A stretch of 64,000 nucleotides of DNA, from positions 95,860 to 159,859 of the forward strand of contig NZ_JALLIX010000010.1 in assembly GCF_023242365.1 (NCBI RefSeq), read 5' to 3'. Positions 38,301 to 51,686 of the stretch are shown here, one piece after another (positions within the stretch are counted from its first letter, which is position 1; every line of letters starts with the position of its first letter). The notes below the pieces were generated by a model. That model did not search any database. It was not told the origin of the DNA and worked only from the letters and a program-made list of their open reading frames with translations. This DNA is from Pseudomonas sp. MWU13-2100 (GTDB lineage: Bacteria > Pseudomonadota > Gammaproteobacteria > Pseudomonadales > Pseudomonadaceae). Both the position numbers and the translations under genes were made by a program.

Positions 38301-41300
38301 CACTTGCACCGCCTGGGGCAGGCCGTCCCAGTGCACGGCCGTGCGCAGGATGTCGTGCCGTTCGATCACCTGCTGCAGGGCAGCGATAAAGGCGTCCAGG
38401 TGCTGGCGGTCGTCGAACTCGAGCATCGAGCGCACCAGGTAGGCGTCACCTTCATGGCCGAGCAGGTGATGGAAGAGAATGCCTTCCTGCAGCGGTGCCA
38501 GCGGGTAGATGTCCTGGATATTGGCGGCCCCGCCGGGAACGGCGGCGACGATCCGCTCCAACTGCGTGGCATTCAGTGCCACCAGCGACAGCATGTCTGG
38601 GGTCAGTTGGGTGCAATCGGGCGGAATCCGGTTGGCCGGTGCCTGGAACAGCGCTTCACTGGACTGGCTCACGGCCAGGGCCAGCTCGCGCAGGCTCGGG
38701 GCACTGAAGACCCGCCGGACATCGGCGTTCAGGCCTTGTTCGCGCAGGCGCTCGATCAGGCTGACCGCCATCAGCGAATGGCCGCCGAGTTCGAAGAAAC
38801 CGTCATGGCGACCGACGCGCTCGAGCCCGAGCAATTGCTCCCAGATCTTGGCGATAGCTTGTTCCACGGGGCCTTGTGGGGCCTCGTAGGTGCGGCTGGC
38901 GTAGGCGTCCTGGCCCGGCTCCGGCAGGGCCCGACGGTCGAGCTTGCCGTTGGCGGTCAGGGGCAGGGCATCCAGTACCACGAAGGCACTCGGCACCATA
39001 TGGCTGGGCAGGTGGCTCAGCAGTTCGGCGCGCAACTGCTCGGCGCTGGCCGGTTCGCCGCACAGGTAGGCGACCAGGCGCTTGCTGTCGGCTTGTCCGG
39101 CCTGCTGTTCGCGGGCGATCACCGCCGCTTCGCGCACCCCCGGCAGGGCGGCGAGGGCCGCTTCGATTTCCCCCAGTTCGACGCGCAGGCCACGGATTTT
39201 CACCTGGTCGTCATTGCGTCCGAGGTATTCCAGGCTGCCGTCGGGCAGCCAGCGACCGATATCACCGGTCTTGTACAGGCGGGCATTGGCCTGCGTGGAG
39301 AACGGGTCGCGGATAAAACGCTCGGCACTCAGTTGCGGCAGATTCAGATAACCACGGGCAACGCCGACCCCGCCGATATGGATCTCGCCACGTACCCCCA
39401 CCGGCAGCAATTGCCCGTGGCTGTCGAGCACATGCAGTTGCATATTGCGGATCGGCCGGCCAATCGGGATCGAGCGCTCCTGGTAGGTCGCCAGGTCCGT
39501 GTCCGCCGTGTGCCAGGCGACCACGTCGCTGCACTCGGTGGGACCGTAGCTGTTGATCACCGCCGGGCGTGGCTGGGCGAGTTTTTCCAGCATGGCGATC
39601 TGAATCGGCTCGCCCCCCAGGACCACGCGTTTCAGGCAGGCCAGGGCCTGCTCCGGGTCAGCGTCCACCAGGGCGTGGAAGGCACTCGGCGACAGGTTGA
39701 TGTGAGTGACGCCGGCCTCGGCGATCTGCGCGACGATGGCCGTGGGGTTGAACGGTTCTTCGGCCAGGTGCAGCGCCGCGCCGACCATCAGCGGCGCGAG
39801 AATGTTCTTCTGGGTCAGGTCGAAGTTGTAGGAGGAGGCCAGCAGCACCGCGTCCCCGGCATGCAGCGCCAGGTCCTCGAGGTACCAGTCGAGCAGGTTG
39901 CGCAGGCCGCGATGTTCCACCATCACGCCCTTGGGCAAGCCGGTGGAGCCCGAGGTATAGATCACATAGGCCAGGTGGCCGAAGTTCAGCTCTGCTACTT
40001 GCGGGTTGTGAGCCGCCACGTCGAGCAGCGTCGGGTCGTTCAGTTCAAGGATCGCCAGGCCCTCGGGTAATGGCAGTTCATCCAGCCCTTGCTGGAGCAC
40101 CAGGGCCCGTGGCGCGCTGTCGGCGAGCATATGCGCCAGGCGTTGCGCCGGGTATTGCGGGTCCAGTGGTACGTAGGCGGCACCGGCCTTGAGGATGCCG
40201 AGCAGGCCAATGACCATTTCCGGGCTGCGCCGGGCACAGAGGCCGACGGTGTCGTCAGGCCGCACGCCGAGGGCGATCAGACGATGAGCGATACGGTTGG
40301 CCCGGGCATTGAGCTCGGCGTAATCGAGGCTCTGTCCGGCGCAGACCAGCGCCACGGCGTGCGGAGTGAGCGCCGCCCGGGCTTCGAAGACCCGCTGGGG
40401 CAAACGCTGCGGCTGTTCGTCCAGGGTGGCTTGTGGCGGGTTGAAGGTCGTCAGCAGTTGCTCGCGCTGTTCTGCATCGAGCCATGGCAGGCTTGCCAGC
40501 GGTTGCGTGGCGTCTTCGAGCAGGGCATCGAGCAGGTGCAGCAGGTGACGGCTCCAGCGCGCGATGGTGCTTTCGTCGAACAGATCGGTGGCGTACTCGA
40601 ACTGGCCACGGATGCTTTCACCGTCGTCATTGAGCGACAGGCTCAGGTCGAACTGGGTGGTGCCGGTGGCCTGGGGCAGCGGGGTCAGTTCCAGGCCGGG
40701 CAGGGCCAGCACCTGGTCGCGAGGGGTATTGCCGAGCACCAGCATGGCCTGGAACAACGGGCTATGGCCGAGGCTGCGCTCCGGTTGCAGGGCTTCGACC
40801 ACCTGTTCGAAAGGCAGGTCTTGATGGCTGTAGGCGTCGAGGGTGGTGGCCTTGATCTGCGCCAGCAACTGGTCGACGCGGCTGCCGGCCTGGACATCGA
40901 CGCGCAGGGCCAGGGTGTTGACGAAGAAACCGATCAACGCCTCGGTTTCCTGGCGCGGGCGGTTGGCGACCGGGGTGCCGACCACCACTTGCGCCTGGTT
41001 GCTCAGGCGCGACAGCAGGATCGACCAGGCCGCCAGCAGGATCATGAACGGGGTCAGGCCCTGCTGCTGGCTGAACCGGCGCAGCTTGGCACTCAAACTC
41101 GCCGGCAGTTCCAGGGCCAGGGTGGCGCCGAGGTAGCTTTGTACCTGCGGCCGCGGATGATCGGTGGGCAGTTCCAGCAGGCCCGGCGCACCGCCGAGGT
41201 GCTTGCTCCAGAAACGGGTCTGGGCTTGCAGGCGCTCGCCTTGCAGGTGCTGTTGTTGCCAGGCCGCGTAGTCGGCGTATTGCAGGGCCAGCGGCGGCAA

Positions 41301-44300
41301 CGGATCGTCGAGACCCTGGCTGAAGGCGCTGTACAGGCGGTTGAACTCGCCGATCAGCACCGCCACGGACCAGCCATCGGAGACGATATGGTGCTGGGTG
41401 ACCAGCAGGATATGCTCGTCCTCGGCCAGTTGCAGCAGGCGTCCACGCACCAGCGGGCCCACGCTCAGATCGAAAGGCGCGTGGGTCTCGGCCTGGCCCA
41501 GTTGCTCGACCTGCTGTTGCTGTGCCTCGCCAGCCAGGGCGCGCAGGTCGTGCTCGACCAGGGTAAAGCCGATATCGGCAGCGGCGAAGTGTTGGCGGAC
41601 TTCACCGTCGCGGCGCTCGAAGGTGGTACGCAGGCCTTCGTGGCGGCCGACTATACGGTCGAGGGCCCGTTGCAGGGCGTTGCGGTCGAGCTGGCCGCGC
41701 AGGCGCAGGGCCGCCGGCATGTGATAGGCGACGCTGGCGGCATGGTCCAGTTGATCGAGGAACCACAGGCGTTGCTGGGCCAGGGACAGTGGCAGGTCGT
41801 GGTCGCGTGGCACCGCTTCAATCGGCTGGACCCGCGACTGGGCCGCCTGGTCCACGCACTTGGCCAGGCTCTGCAGGGACGTCAGGCCGAACAGGCTGCG
41901 CAGGTCGATCTCGACACCGAGGTCCTGGTGCAGGCGGGCTTGCAGTTGCACGGTGAGCAGCGAGTGACCGCCGAGTTCAAGGAAGCCGTCGTGACGGCCG
42001 ACCTGATCCAGGCCGAGCAGGGTTTTCCAGAGTTCGGCGATGGCCACTTCGGTATCGCCTTGCGGCGCCTCGTAGACCTTGCTGGCCAGGGCGTCCTGGC
42101 CCGGGGCGGGCAGGGCGCGGCGGTCAAGCTTGCCGTTGGCGGTCAGCGGCAGGCTGTCCAGATGGACGAAGGCGCTGGGCACCATGTACTCGGGCAGGTG
42201 CTTGAGCAGTTCGCCGCGCAGCTGTTCGGCAGAGGCCGGTTCGCCGCACAGGTACGCTACCAGGCGCTGGTCTTCCCGGGCGGTGACCACGGCCTCGCTG
42301 ACGCCGGCACAGCCCAGCAGCACATTTTCGATTTCACCCAGTTCGATCCGGAAACCACGGATCTTCACCTGGAAGTCGTTACGGCCCAGGTACTCCAGGG
42401 TGCCGTCGGCCAGCCAGCGGCCAAGGTCGCCGGTCTTGTACAGGCGCGCGTTTGCGACTTGAGAGAAGCGGTCGACGATAAAGCGTTCGGCACTCAGCTC
42501 GTCGCGATTGAGGTAACCACGGGCCACACCGGCACCGCCGATATGGATTTCCCCGGCCACGCCCAACGGTGCCGGTTCGCCACGGACATCGAGGACATGC
42601 ACCTGGACATTGGCGATCGGCCGGCCGATGCTCGGTTTCTCGCCGAGATCGCGGATCAGGTCGATGGTGGCGTCGACCGTGCATTCGGTCGGGCCGTACA
42701 TGTTGTAGAAGTGAATGGTCGGGCAGTTGCGCAGCTTCTCCCAGGTGCTGGCATTGATCGCTTCACCGCCCAGCAGCACGCTGATCGGCTGGTAGCTGCG
42801 GCGTTCCAGCAGGCCGGCGCAGAGCAGGGTATCGAGCTGCGATGGAGTGGAGTCGAAGGCATGCACCTGATGGGCTTCGAGGAAGTCCAGCAGTTCGCTG
42901 CCGCTGGCACGGATCAGTTGCGGGATGATCACCAGCTTGTGCCCGGAAAACAGCTGCGAGATGCCCTTGATCGACATGTCGAAAAAGAAACCGGCGTTGA
43001 GGGCCACGGTGGCTGGTGTCGGGCAATGCTGGTGGGTGGTGCGGGTCAGCACGTTCCAGAAGTTGAACACCGAACGGTGTTCGACCATCACGCCCTTGGA
43101 CTGGCCGGTGGAGCCGGAGGTGTAGATCACATAGGCCAGGTTTTCCGCTGTCAGTCCCGGGACTGTCGGGTTGTTATCGAAAGCGTCGTCGTCTGCGGCA
43201 CGCAGTGATTCGGCGGTGTCGAGCAGCAACAGCGGCGTGTCGCCAGCCGGCAGGGTGAGTGCGGTCTGAGTCAACAAGGCTCGTGGTTGGCTGTCCCGCA
43301 GCATGAAGGCCATGCGCTCGGCGGGATGCGCCGGGTCGATCGGCACATAGGCGGCACCGGCCTTGAGTACGCCGAGCAACCCGACAATCATGTCCAGGCT
43401 GCGCTCGGCGCAGATGGCCACGCGCTCATCCGGTTGCACGCCGAGGGCCAGCAGTTGCCGGGCCAGATGGTTGGCGCGACGGTTGAGCTGGCGATAGCTC
43501 AGTTGGCGGTCTTCGCAGACCAGGGCGATAGCCTCGGGATTGGCGCGAACCTGGGTTTCGAACAAGGCGTGGATCGGCTCTGCCGGAGCAAACCCGGTGG
43601 CGGTGTTGTTGAAGCGGTTGAGCAGCAATTGCCGCTCGGCTTCGGGCAGCACTTGCAGGCTACTGGCCGGACGCCCCGGGTCTTGCTCAAGCGCCTCGAC
43701 CAATTCGGCAACGGCCTGGCCCAGATAGGCGGTGATACGCCGCGGATCGATGCCTTCGATGGCCTGGGCGGTCAGGGAGAAATCGACACCCTCATCCGCC
43801 ACCGCCACTTCGATCGGGTAGTTGGTGCGTGCTTCGTTGCTCAGGAAACGCACGCCGTCCCAGGCCAGTACCTGGTCCTGGTTGGCCAGGGAACCGCCAT
43901 CGCTCGAATGACGGTAGTTGAACAGGCTGGTGAACAACGGCAGGCCCGCGGCTACGCCGCTGCACCGTTGGGCCAGGGCCAGGGAGGCCTGTTCGTGGAC
44001 CAGCATTTCACTGAGGTCGCGATAGGTTTCGTCGACCAGAGCGGCAACGCCGAACCGGGCCAGTTGCACCCGCACCGGCAAGGTATTGATAAACACTCCG
44101 AGGGCGCGATCCGCTCCGGCCGAACCTTGCAGACGCCCGGCGACCACGCTGCCGAACACCACGTCGTCGCGGTCGGTGCAGCGTCCGAGCACCTGGGCCC
44201 AGGCTATATGGAACAACACCGCCGGCGTGACCCCGGCGGCCTGCGCGCGGGCGCGGACCTTGCGGCTCAGGGCCGGATCGAGGCGCACGCTGGTTTCCGT

Positions 44301-47300
44301 GACCCGGGCACCGTCGCCCTGGACATCCAGCACGCCAAAGGGCGCGGTAGGCTCATCGACAGTGGCCAGGCGACGGCTGAAGTAGGCTTCGTGGACCTCG
44401 GCCGGCGTGGCGAGGATCTGCGCGACAAATTCGCGATAGGGTTGCGGAGCCGGCAGCTCGGCCGCCTGGCCCTGCATCAGGGCGCGGATTTCCTCGAGCA
44501 CGATCCCCAGGGACACGTGGTCGCTGATCATATGGTGGTCGAGCAGGGTCAGCAGCCAACGCTCGGAGTGCGGATCACGGGCGATGCAGGCGCGCATCAG
44601 CGGTGCCTGTTGCAGGTCCAGGCGCAGGTGGCGTGGATCGCTCAGGCGTTCCAGCTGGCTGCGCGGGTCTTCATCCGGCGTCAGGGTCAGGGTCTGGACC
44701 GGCAGTTGGGCGCGGCGATGGACCACCTGCACCGCTTGTGGCTGGCCGACCCAGTGCACCGCGCTGCGCAGGATGTCATGGCGGTCGATCACCGCTTGCA
44801 AGGCGTCGACAAAACTATCGAGGCGCTGGCGATCATCGAACTCGATCAACGAGCGCACCAGGTAGGCGTCGCCTTCGTGCCCCAACAGATGGTGGAAAAG
44901 GATGCCTTGCTGCAGCGGCGCCAGCGGGTAGATGTCCTGGATATTGGCGGCACCGCCGGGAACGGCGGCGACGATCCGTTCCAGCTGGGCGGCGCTCAGC
45001 TCCACCAGCGGCAACATATCCGCGGTCAGCCGGGTGCAGTCGGCCGGGATGCGGTTGGCCGGGGCCTGGAACAGCGTCTGGCCGTCGCGGCTGATGGCCT
45101 GGGCCATTTCCCGCACGCTGGGGGCGGTGAACACGGTGCGCACGCTGGCGTTGAGGCCGTGCTGACGCAGGCGGTCGATCAGGCTGACGGCCAGCAGCGA
45201 GTGGCCGCCGAGTTCGAAGAAACGGTCATGCCGGCCGACCTGCTCGATGCCCAGCAGGTCTTGCCAGATACCGGCGACAATCTGCTCGATCTCGCCGCGC
45301 GGTGCCTCGTAGGCACGGCTGACAAAGGCGTCCTGGCCCGGTGCGGGCAGGGACAGGCGGTCCAGCTTGCCGTTGGGGGTCAGGGGCATGGCTTCCAGGT
45401 GCACATAGGCACTCGGCACCATGTAATCCGGCAGCGCTTCCAGCAAGGCAGCGCGCAGTTGCTCGACCGGCACCGGCTCACCGCACAGGTAGGCGATCAG
45501 GCGTTTGCTGTCGGACTGGCCGGGCTTGCTTTCGCGGGCCACCACCACGGCTTCGCGGACACCGGCACAGGCGGCGAGCACGGCCTCGATTTCGCCGAGT
45601 TCGACACGGAAACCACGGATCTTCACCTGGTCGTCGTTACGCCCCAGGTATTCCAGGGTGCCGTCCGCACGCCAGCGGCCGAGGTCGCCGGTCTTGTAAA
45701 GGCGGGCGTCCGGGTCGGTGGTGAACGGGTCGGCGATAAAGCGTTCGGCACTCAGTTCGGCGCGGTTGAGGTAGCCACGGGCCACGCCGACACCACCGAT
45801 ATGCAGTTCCCCGGCCACGCCCAGGGGCGCCAGGTGGCCGGCGGCATCCAGCACATGCAACTGGGTGTTGCGCACCGGCGTGCCGATGGAGCGGAAATCC
45901 TCGTTGTCAGGTTCCATCAGGCGGATCGAGGCGTTGACCGTGGCTTCGGTCGGACCATAGGCGTTGAACAGCGCCGGGCGGTGGCCCTCGCGGGCGAACC
46001 ACTGGGCCACGGCCTGCTTGCCCACGGCTTCGCCGCCGATCATGAATTGACGCAGCGAGGTCGGCAGCGGCACATCGGCGTCGCGGCTCACCTGTTGCCA
46101 GAACACCGTCGGCAGGTTGGCCACGCTGATCGCGTACTGCTCGCACAGGGCGGCAAAGGCGGCGGTGCCGGCGATCCAGGCATCGCTGCGCAGCACCAGG
46201 GTGGCGCCGGACAGGAGTGCGCCGAAGATCTCTTCCACCGACATATCGAAGGTCATGGTGGCGAATTGCAGGATGCGGTCCCGCGGATTGAGGCCATAGC
46301 GCTCTTGCAGGGCGCCGATCTGGTTGCACACCGAACGGTGTTCGAGCATCACGCCTTTCGGCTTGCCGGTGGAACCGGAGGTGTACATCACATACGCCAG
46401 GTGCCGTGAAGTCAGGCCGCTGACCCGTGGGTTGGCGTCGTTGCCCGGGCTGTCTTCCAGGCGCAAATGGGTGAGTGACAGCGGCGGCAGTTGTTCGACC
46501 AGGTTGCCCTGACTCAGCAGGACCCGTGGCGAACTGTCGTCGAGCATATGTTGCAGGCGGTCCTGCGGGTAGTTCGGGTCGAGCGGCACGTAGGCGCCGC
46601 CGGCCTTGAGGATGGCGAGGATGCCGACGATCATTTCCGGGCTGCGTTCCACCAGCAGGGCCACGCGTTCGTCGGGGTTCAGGCCGGCGGCGATCAGGCG
46701 ATGGGCGATACGGTTGGCCCGGGCGTTGAGTTCGGCATAGCTGAGGGCGATGCCTTCGGCCTGTACGGCAATGGCCTCGGGGCGTGCCTTGACCTGCTGT
46801 TCGAAGACTTCCTGCAACAGCAGGCCTTCGGGGAATGGCACCAGGGCCGGGTTGAAATTGCCGAGCAGCTCGCGGCGTTGCTGGTTGTCCAGCAATGGCA
46901 GGCTTGCCAGCGGTTGCGTGGCATCTTCGAGCAGGGCATCGAGCAGGTGCAGCAGGTGACGGCTCCAGCGGGCGATGGTGCTGGCGTCGAACAGATCGGT
47001 GGCGTACTCGAACTGACCGCGGATGCTTTCACCGTCGTCATTGAGCGACAGGCTCAGGTCGAACTGGGTGGTGCCGCTGACCTGGGGCAGCGGCGTCAGT
47101 TCCAGGCCGGGCAGGGCCAGGGCCTGGTCACGGGGGGTATTGCCGAGCACCAGCATGGCCTGGAACAACGGGCTGTGGCCGAGGCTGCGCTCCGGTTGCA
47201 GGGCTTCGACCACCTGTTCGAACGGCAAGTCTTGGTGGCTGTAGGCGTCGAGGGTAGTGGCCTTGATCTGCGCCAGCAACTGGTCGACGCGACTGTCGGC

Positions 47301-50300
47301 CTGGACATCGACGCGCAGGGCCAGGGTGTTGACGAAGAAGCCGATCAGCGCCTCGGTTTCCTGGCGTGGGCGGTTGGCGACCGGGGTACCGACGACCACT
47401 TGCGACTGGTTGCTCAGGCGCGACAGCAGGATCGACCAGGCCCCGAGCAGGGTCATGAACGGGGTCAGGCCCTGCTGCTGGCTGAACTGGCGCAGCTTGG
47501 CACTCAACCCCGTCGGTAGTTCCAGGGCCAGGGTGGCGCCAAGGTAGCTTTGCACCTGCGGCCGTGGATGATCGGTGGGCAGTTCCAGCAGGCCAGGGGC
47601 ACCGCCGAGGTGCTCGCTCCAGAAACGGGTCTGGGCTTGCAGGCGCTCGCCTTGCAGGTGCTGTTGTTGCCAGGCCGCGTAGTCGGCGTATTGCAGGGCC
47701 AGCGGCGGCAACGGATCGTCGAGACCCTGGCTGAAGGCGCTGTACAGGCGGTTGAACTCGCCGATCAATACGGCCACGGACCAGCCATCGGAGACGATAT
47801 GGTGCTGGGTGACCAAGAGGATATGCTCGTCCTCGGCCAGTTGCAGCAACTGCCCGCGAATCAGCGGGCCCTGGCTCAGGTCGAAAGCTTCGAGAGCCTC
47901 GGCCTGGGTCAGTTGTTCGACCGCCTGTTCACGGGTTTCGACGGGTAGCAGGCGCAGGTCCTGCTCGCCCAGGGCAAAGCCGATATCGGCGGCGGCGAAG
48001 CGCTGGCGGACTTCGCCGGCGTGGCGTTCGAAGGTGGTGCGCAGGCTTTCATGACGGGCGACGATACGGTCCAGGGCGCGCTGCAAGGCATTGCGGTCGA
48101 GCTGGCCGCGCAGGCGCAGGGCCGCCGGCATGTGGTAGGCGACGCTGGCGGCATGGTCCAGTTGGTCGAGGAACCACAGGCGTTGCTGGGCCAGGGACAG
48201 CGGCAGGTCGTGGTCGCGGGACACCGCTTCAATGGTCTGGACCGACGAGCGGGCCGCCTGGTCCACGCACTCGGCCAGGCTCTGCAGGGAAGTCAGGCCG
48301 AACAGGCTGCGCAGGTCGATCTCGACACCGAGGTCCTGGTGCAGGCGGGCTTGCAGTTGCACGGTGAGCAGCGAGTGGCCGCCGAGTTCGAGGAAACCGT
48401 CGTGACGGCCGACCTGATCCAGGCCGAGCAGGGTTTTCCAGAGTTCGGCGATGGCCTCCTCGGTGTCGCCTTGCGGTGCCTCGTAGGCCTTGCTGGCCAG
48501 GGCATCCTGGCCGGGGGCGGGCAGGGCGCGGCGGTCGAGCTTGCCGTTGGCGGTCAGCGGCAGGCTGTCCAGATGGACGAAGGCGCTGGGCACCATGTAC
48601 TCGGGCAGGTGCTTGAGCAGTTCGCCGCGCAGTTGCTCGGCTGGTGCCGGCTCGCCGCACAGGTAGGCGACCAGGCGCTTGCTGTCCGCTTGGCCCGGAT
48701 CGTCCTCGCGGGCGATCACCACCACTTCGCGAACCCCGGCGCACAAGGCCAGCGCGGCCTCGACTTCACCGATCTCGATGCGCAGGCCACGAATCTTTAC
48801 CTGGAAATCATTGCGGCCCAGGTATTCCAGGGCACCGTTGGCCAGCCAGCGACCGAGGTCGCCGGTCTTGTACAGGCGCGCCCGCGGATCGCTGGAAAAC
48901 GGGTCGGCGACAAAACGTTCGGCGCTCAGCTGTGGCTGGTTCAGGTAACCCCGAGCCACGCCGATGCCGCCGATATGCAGCTCCCCGGCCACGCCCAGGG
49001 GCTGCACCTGGCCCAGGGCATCCAGTACATGCATCTGGATATTGGCAATCGGTCGACCGATCGGCACGCTTTCGCCCGGATCGGTGGGGCGGCATTGCCA
49101 GGCGGTGACGTCGATCGCCGCTTCGGTCGGGCCATACAGGTTATGCAGCTCGACCCCTGGCAGTTGCTGTTCGAAACGCCGTTGCAGGCCACGGGGCAGG
49201 GCTTCGCCGCTGCACAGCACCCGACGCAGGTCGGGGAAGTCGCGGGCGGCGCGGTGTTCGAGAAACAGGTCGAGCATCGACGGCACGAAGTGCAGCAGGG
49301 TGATGCGGTTGTCGCGTATCACCTGGGCCAGATAGTCCGGCTCCTGGTGGCCGCCGGGGCGGGCCATGACCAGCTCGGCGCCGGTCAGCAACGGCAGGAA
49401 GAATTCCCAGACCGACACGTCGAAACCGAACGGGGTCTTTTGCAGGACCCGGTCGCCGGCTTCGACGGCATATTCGTCACGGGCCCAGAGCAGGCGGTTG
49501 ACGACGCCGAGGTGTTCGTTCATCACCCCCTTCGGCGTGCCGGTGGAGCCCGAGGTATAGAGCACGTAGGCCAGGTGGGTCGGCAGCAGGCCCAGGGCCT
49601 GGGAGTCCGGGTTGTGGGCCGGTTGCGCGGCCAGTTGCGCGCTGTCGGCGGTGTCGTCGAGGATCAGCACCGGCACGTTCGACGGCGGCAGGCTGTCGAC
49701 CCACGCCTGGGTGGTGAGTAGCGCGCGTGGGGCGCTGTCGCCGAGCATATAGGCCTGACGGGCGCTGGGCAGGTCCGGGTCGATCGGCACATAGGCACCG
49801 CCGGCCTTGAGAATTCCCAACAGTGCCACGACCATTTCCGGGCCACGGCGCAGGCTGACGGCAACCCGAGTATCCGGCTTCACACCCAGCTCGATCAGAC
49901 GGTGGGCGAGCTGGTTGGCCCGGCGGTTGAGTTGCGCGTAGCTGAGCAACGGCCCGCCATCGCCACGCACCGCACAGGCGTCCGGACGCTGGGCGGCCTG
50001 CTGTTCGATCAACTGGTGGATCAGCACATCGCGGGGATACTCGCGGGCGCTGGCGTTGAACTCGACCTGCAGGCGCTGGCGCTCGTCCTCGGCCATCAGC
50101 GGGAAGTGCGCCACCGGCGTGTCATATTGCTCCGGCACCGCTTCGAGCATCGCGAAGATGCGTTGCTGCAGGCGCTGGGCTTCTTCGAGGCTGTAGTAGG
50201 CGGTGTTGAAGTTGAAGTCCAGGTGGACGTCTTCGTACGGGTGGTAATCGCGGACGAAGATCGCCATCGGCGTCTGCTCGTAGCCGTTGTCCATGGTGAT

Positions 50301-51440
50301 CACCCGCGACGAGGTGCCGCCGAACTGATCGTCGCCGTCCAGGCTTTCGAATGACAGCGAGACATCGAACAACTGCCGGCGCCCGGTCTGCGCCAGGCGC
50401 AGGGTGCGGTTGAGTTCGGCGATGGGGAAGCGCTGGTGGCGATAGCAGCGGCGCAACTGTCCGCCGGCGACGTTCATCAGGTCCAGCAGCGAGCCCTGGG
50501 GATCGACCGCCAGGCGAATCGGGCTGACCGAGGAGAACATCCCGGCGGTGGCCTTCTGGCGGGCGGTGGTGCGGTTGTGCACCGGCATGCCGATAACGAT
50601 TTCATCGACCCCGACGGTGCGGCAGAAATAGGTGCTGACCACGCTGATCAGCACATGCGCCACCGACAGGCTGCGTTCGCTGGCGAACCGCGTCAGGGCG
50701 TTGTAGAGCGCCCGGGGCAGCATGGCCTGGACCTGCTCGCTGGGCACCAGTTCGTTGGCTTTACCGGCCTTGAAGTCGGCCCGGCGTTGCAGCAGCGACG
50801 GTGGCAATTGCGCGTAGGTGTCCTGCCAGAACTGGCGGTCGCGCTCGTAGCGCGAGGACTGCAGGTAAGCCCGGTCTTCCTCGAGGAACGACAGATAGGA
50901 ATGGCCTTCGGCGACCTCTTCGTTACCGGCCAGCAGGCCGTTGTAGGCGGCGCCCACGGCATGGCCGATCAAGGCCACGCCGATACCGTCGGTCACCAGG
51001 TGGTGGTAGCGGTTGAGCCAGTAATGGCGCTGCGGTCCGCAACGCACCAGGCGTGCCTCCCAGAGTTGTCCGGTCAGCGATTCGAAGGGCTGGCGGAAGG
51101 CCTCGCGCAGGTAGGCCATGGCCAGCCCGGCATCGTCGTCGGCCTCGGAGAACTCCACCACTTCCAGCTTGACCTTGACCTCGGGCAGGACCCGCTGGCG
51201 ACCGATGCCGCCCTCGTGGCTGAAGCTCAGGCGCAGGGTGTCATTGCGGTTGGCGACCATCTCGATGGCCTTTTCGAACAGCGGGATGTTGACCTCGCCC
51301 TTGATCTCCAGGGACATGCCGATGTTGTAGTAGGGCAGGTCCGGGTGTGCGATCTGATCGAGCCAGATGCCCTGCTGGACCGAGGCCAGTTCGTGGGACG
51401 CGCAGGCTTGCGCGGACAGCTTGTCGGTCGACGAATCCAT
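35301..51440 (-). CDS. NRPS, modules 1-5 of a syringomycin-type nonapeptide line (starter C)
   Basis: About 5379 aa from ATG 51440 (AGGTG 7 nt upstream; a GTG at 51566 gives a Cys/Arg-rich leader and is disfavoured). Approximate residues: starter C 14-454 (H-H-L-V-T-D-G at 146), A1 468-971 DVWHLSLIDK (Ser), T1 1020; C2 1078, A2 1538 DMENMGAVNK (Orn-like), T2 2079; dual C/E 2151 (H-H-L-L-G-H-E-G-D at 2182), A3 2624 DMKDLGMVDK (acidic), T3 3161; C4 3217, A4 3684 DLKNVGSDVK (unassigned, probably Hse), T4 4217; dual C/E 4294, A5 4761 DSALIAEVWK (His-like), T5 5304. The starter C would N-acylate Ser with a fatty acid. Dual C/E domains imply D residues at 2 and 4. It ends in an acidic helical tail, likely docking to the next NRPS. 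A syr-syp-like box lies 137 nt upstream. Last position taken as Lys. Confidence 0.95.
42100..43700 (-). repeat. Module-3 A-domain block, near-duplicate of module 8
   Basis: This is the partner of the block at about 24440-26060. It includes the same A4 segment [12 protein letters not shown] and A5 segment [13 protein letters not shown]. The T domains that follow differ (T3 continues [11 protein letters not shown]8 L-L-A-V-Q-L-L-S-R-L). Confidence 0.85.
46860..48400 (-). repeat. T1-C2 block, near-duplicate of T3-C4 (about 40440-41980)
   Basis: The T domain of module 1 with the whole C domain of module 2 is nearly identical in DNA to the T domain of module 3 with the C domain of module 4. The shared run starts at [13 protein letters not shown] and continues to the linker before the next A domain (T-Q-P-L-A-S-L-P). 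This indicates duplication or gene conversion of a T-C unit within one gene. Confidence 0.8.
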
Positions 51441-51577
51441 TTCGGAGCACCTGTTTGCAGAATCAGTGGGTTCGTCTCCGCTCGAAGTGCAATAGCGCGT
51501 AGGAGCCTGGACAGCTGCCTGTCGGCGGGACGAAGGAAAAGCGTGGGAAAAAACTAGAGCATCCACTGGGCGATGTC

Positions 51578-51597
51578 TGTCATGGGAAGCAGGGACA
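51578..51597. promoter_or_regulatory. syr-syp-like box between the first NRPS and the cupin gene
   Basis: TGTCATGGGAAGCAGGGACA fits the 20-bp syr-syp form. It is 137 nt upstream of the NRPS start (51440, minus) and 89 nt upstream of the divergent cupin start (51687, plus), so one site could drive both directions. Confidence 0.65.
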
Positions 51598-51686
51598 ACC
51601 CTGCGCGGAGGCCGTCGGCGCGCTTGGGAACGCGCGCGCGAGTCTGTTATATCAACGGCCCTGAGTGTTCTTGCGAGGGTCGCACA

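Noticed and set aside
51441..51566. Upstream GTG start adding 42 residues to the first NRPS
   Set aside because: The leader is rich in Cys, Arg and Ser with no C-domain homology, and the ATG at 51440 has a better ribosome-binding site.
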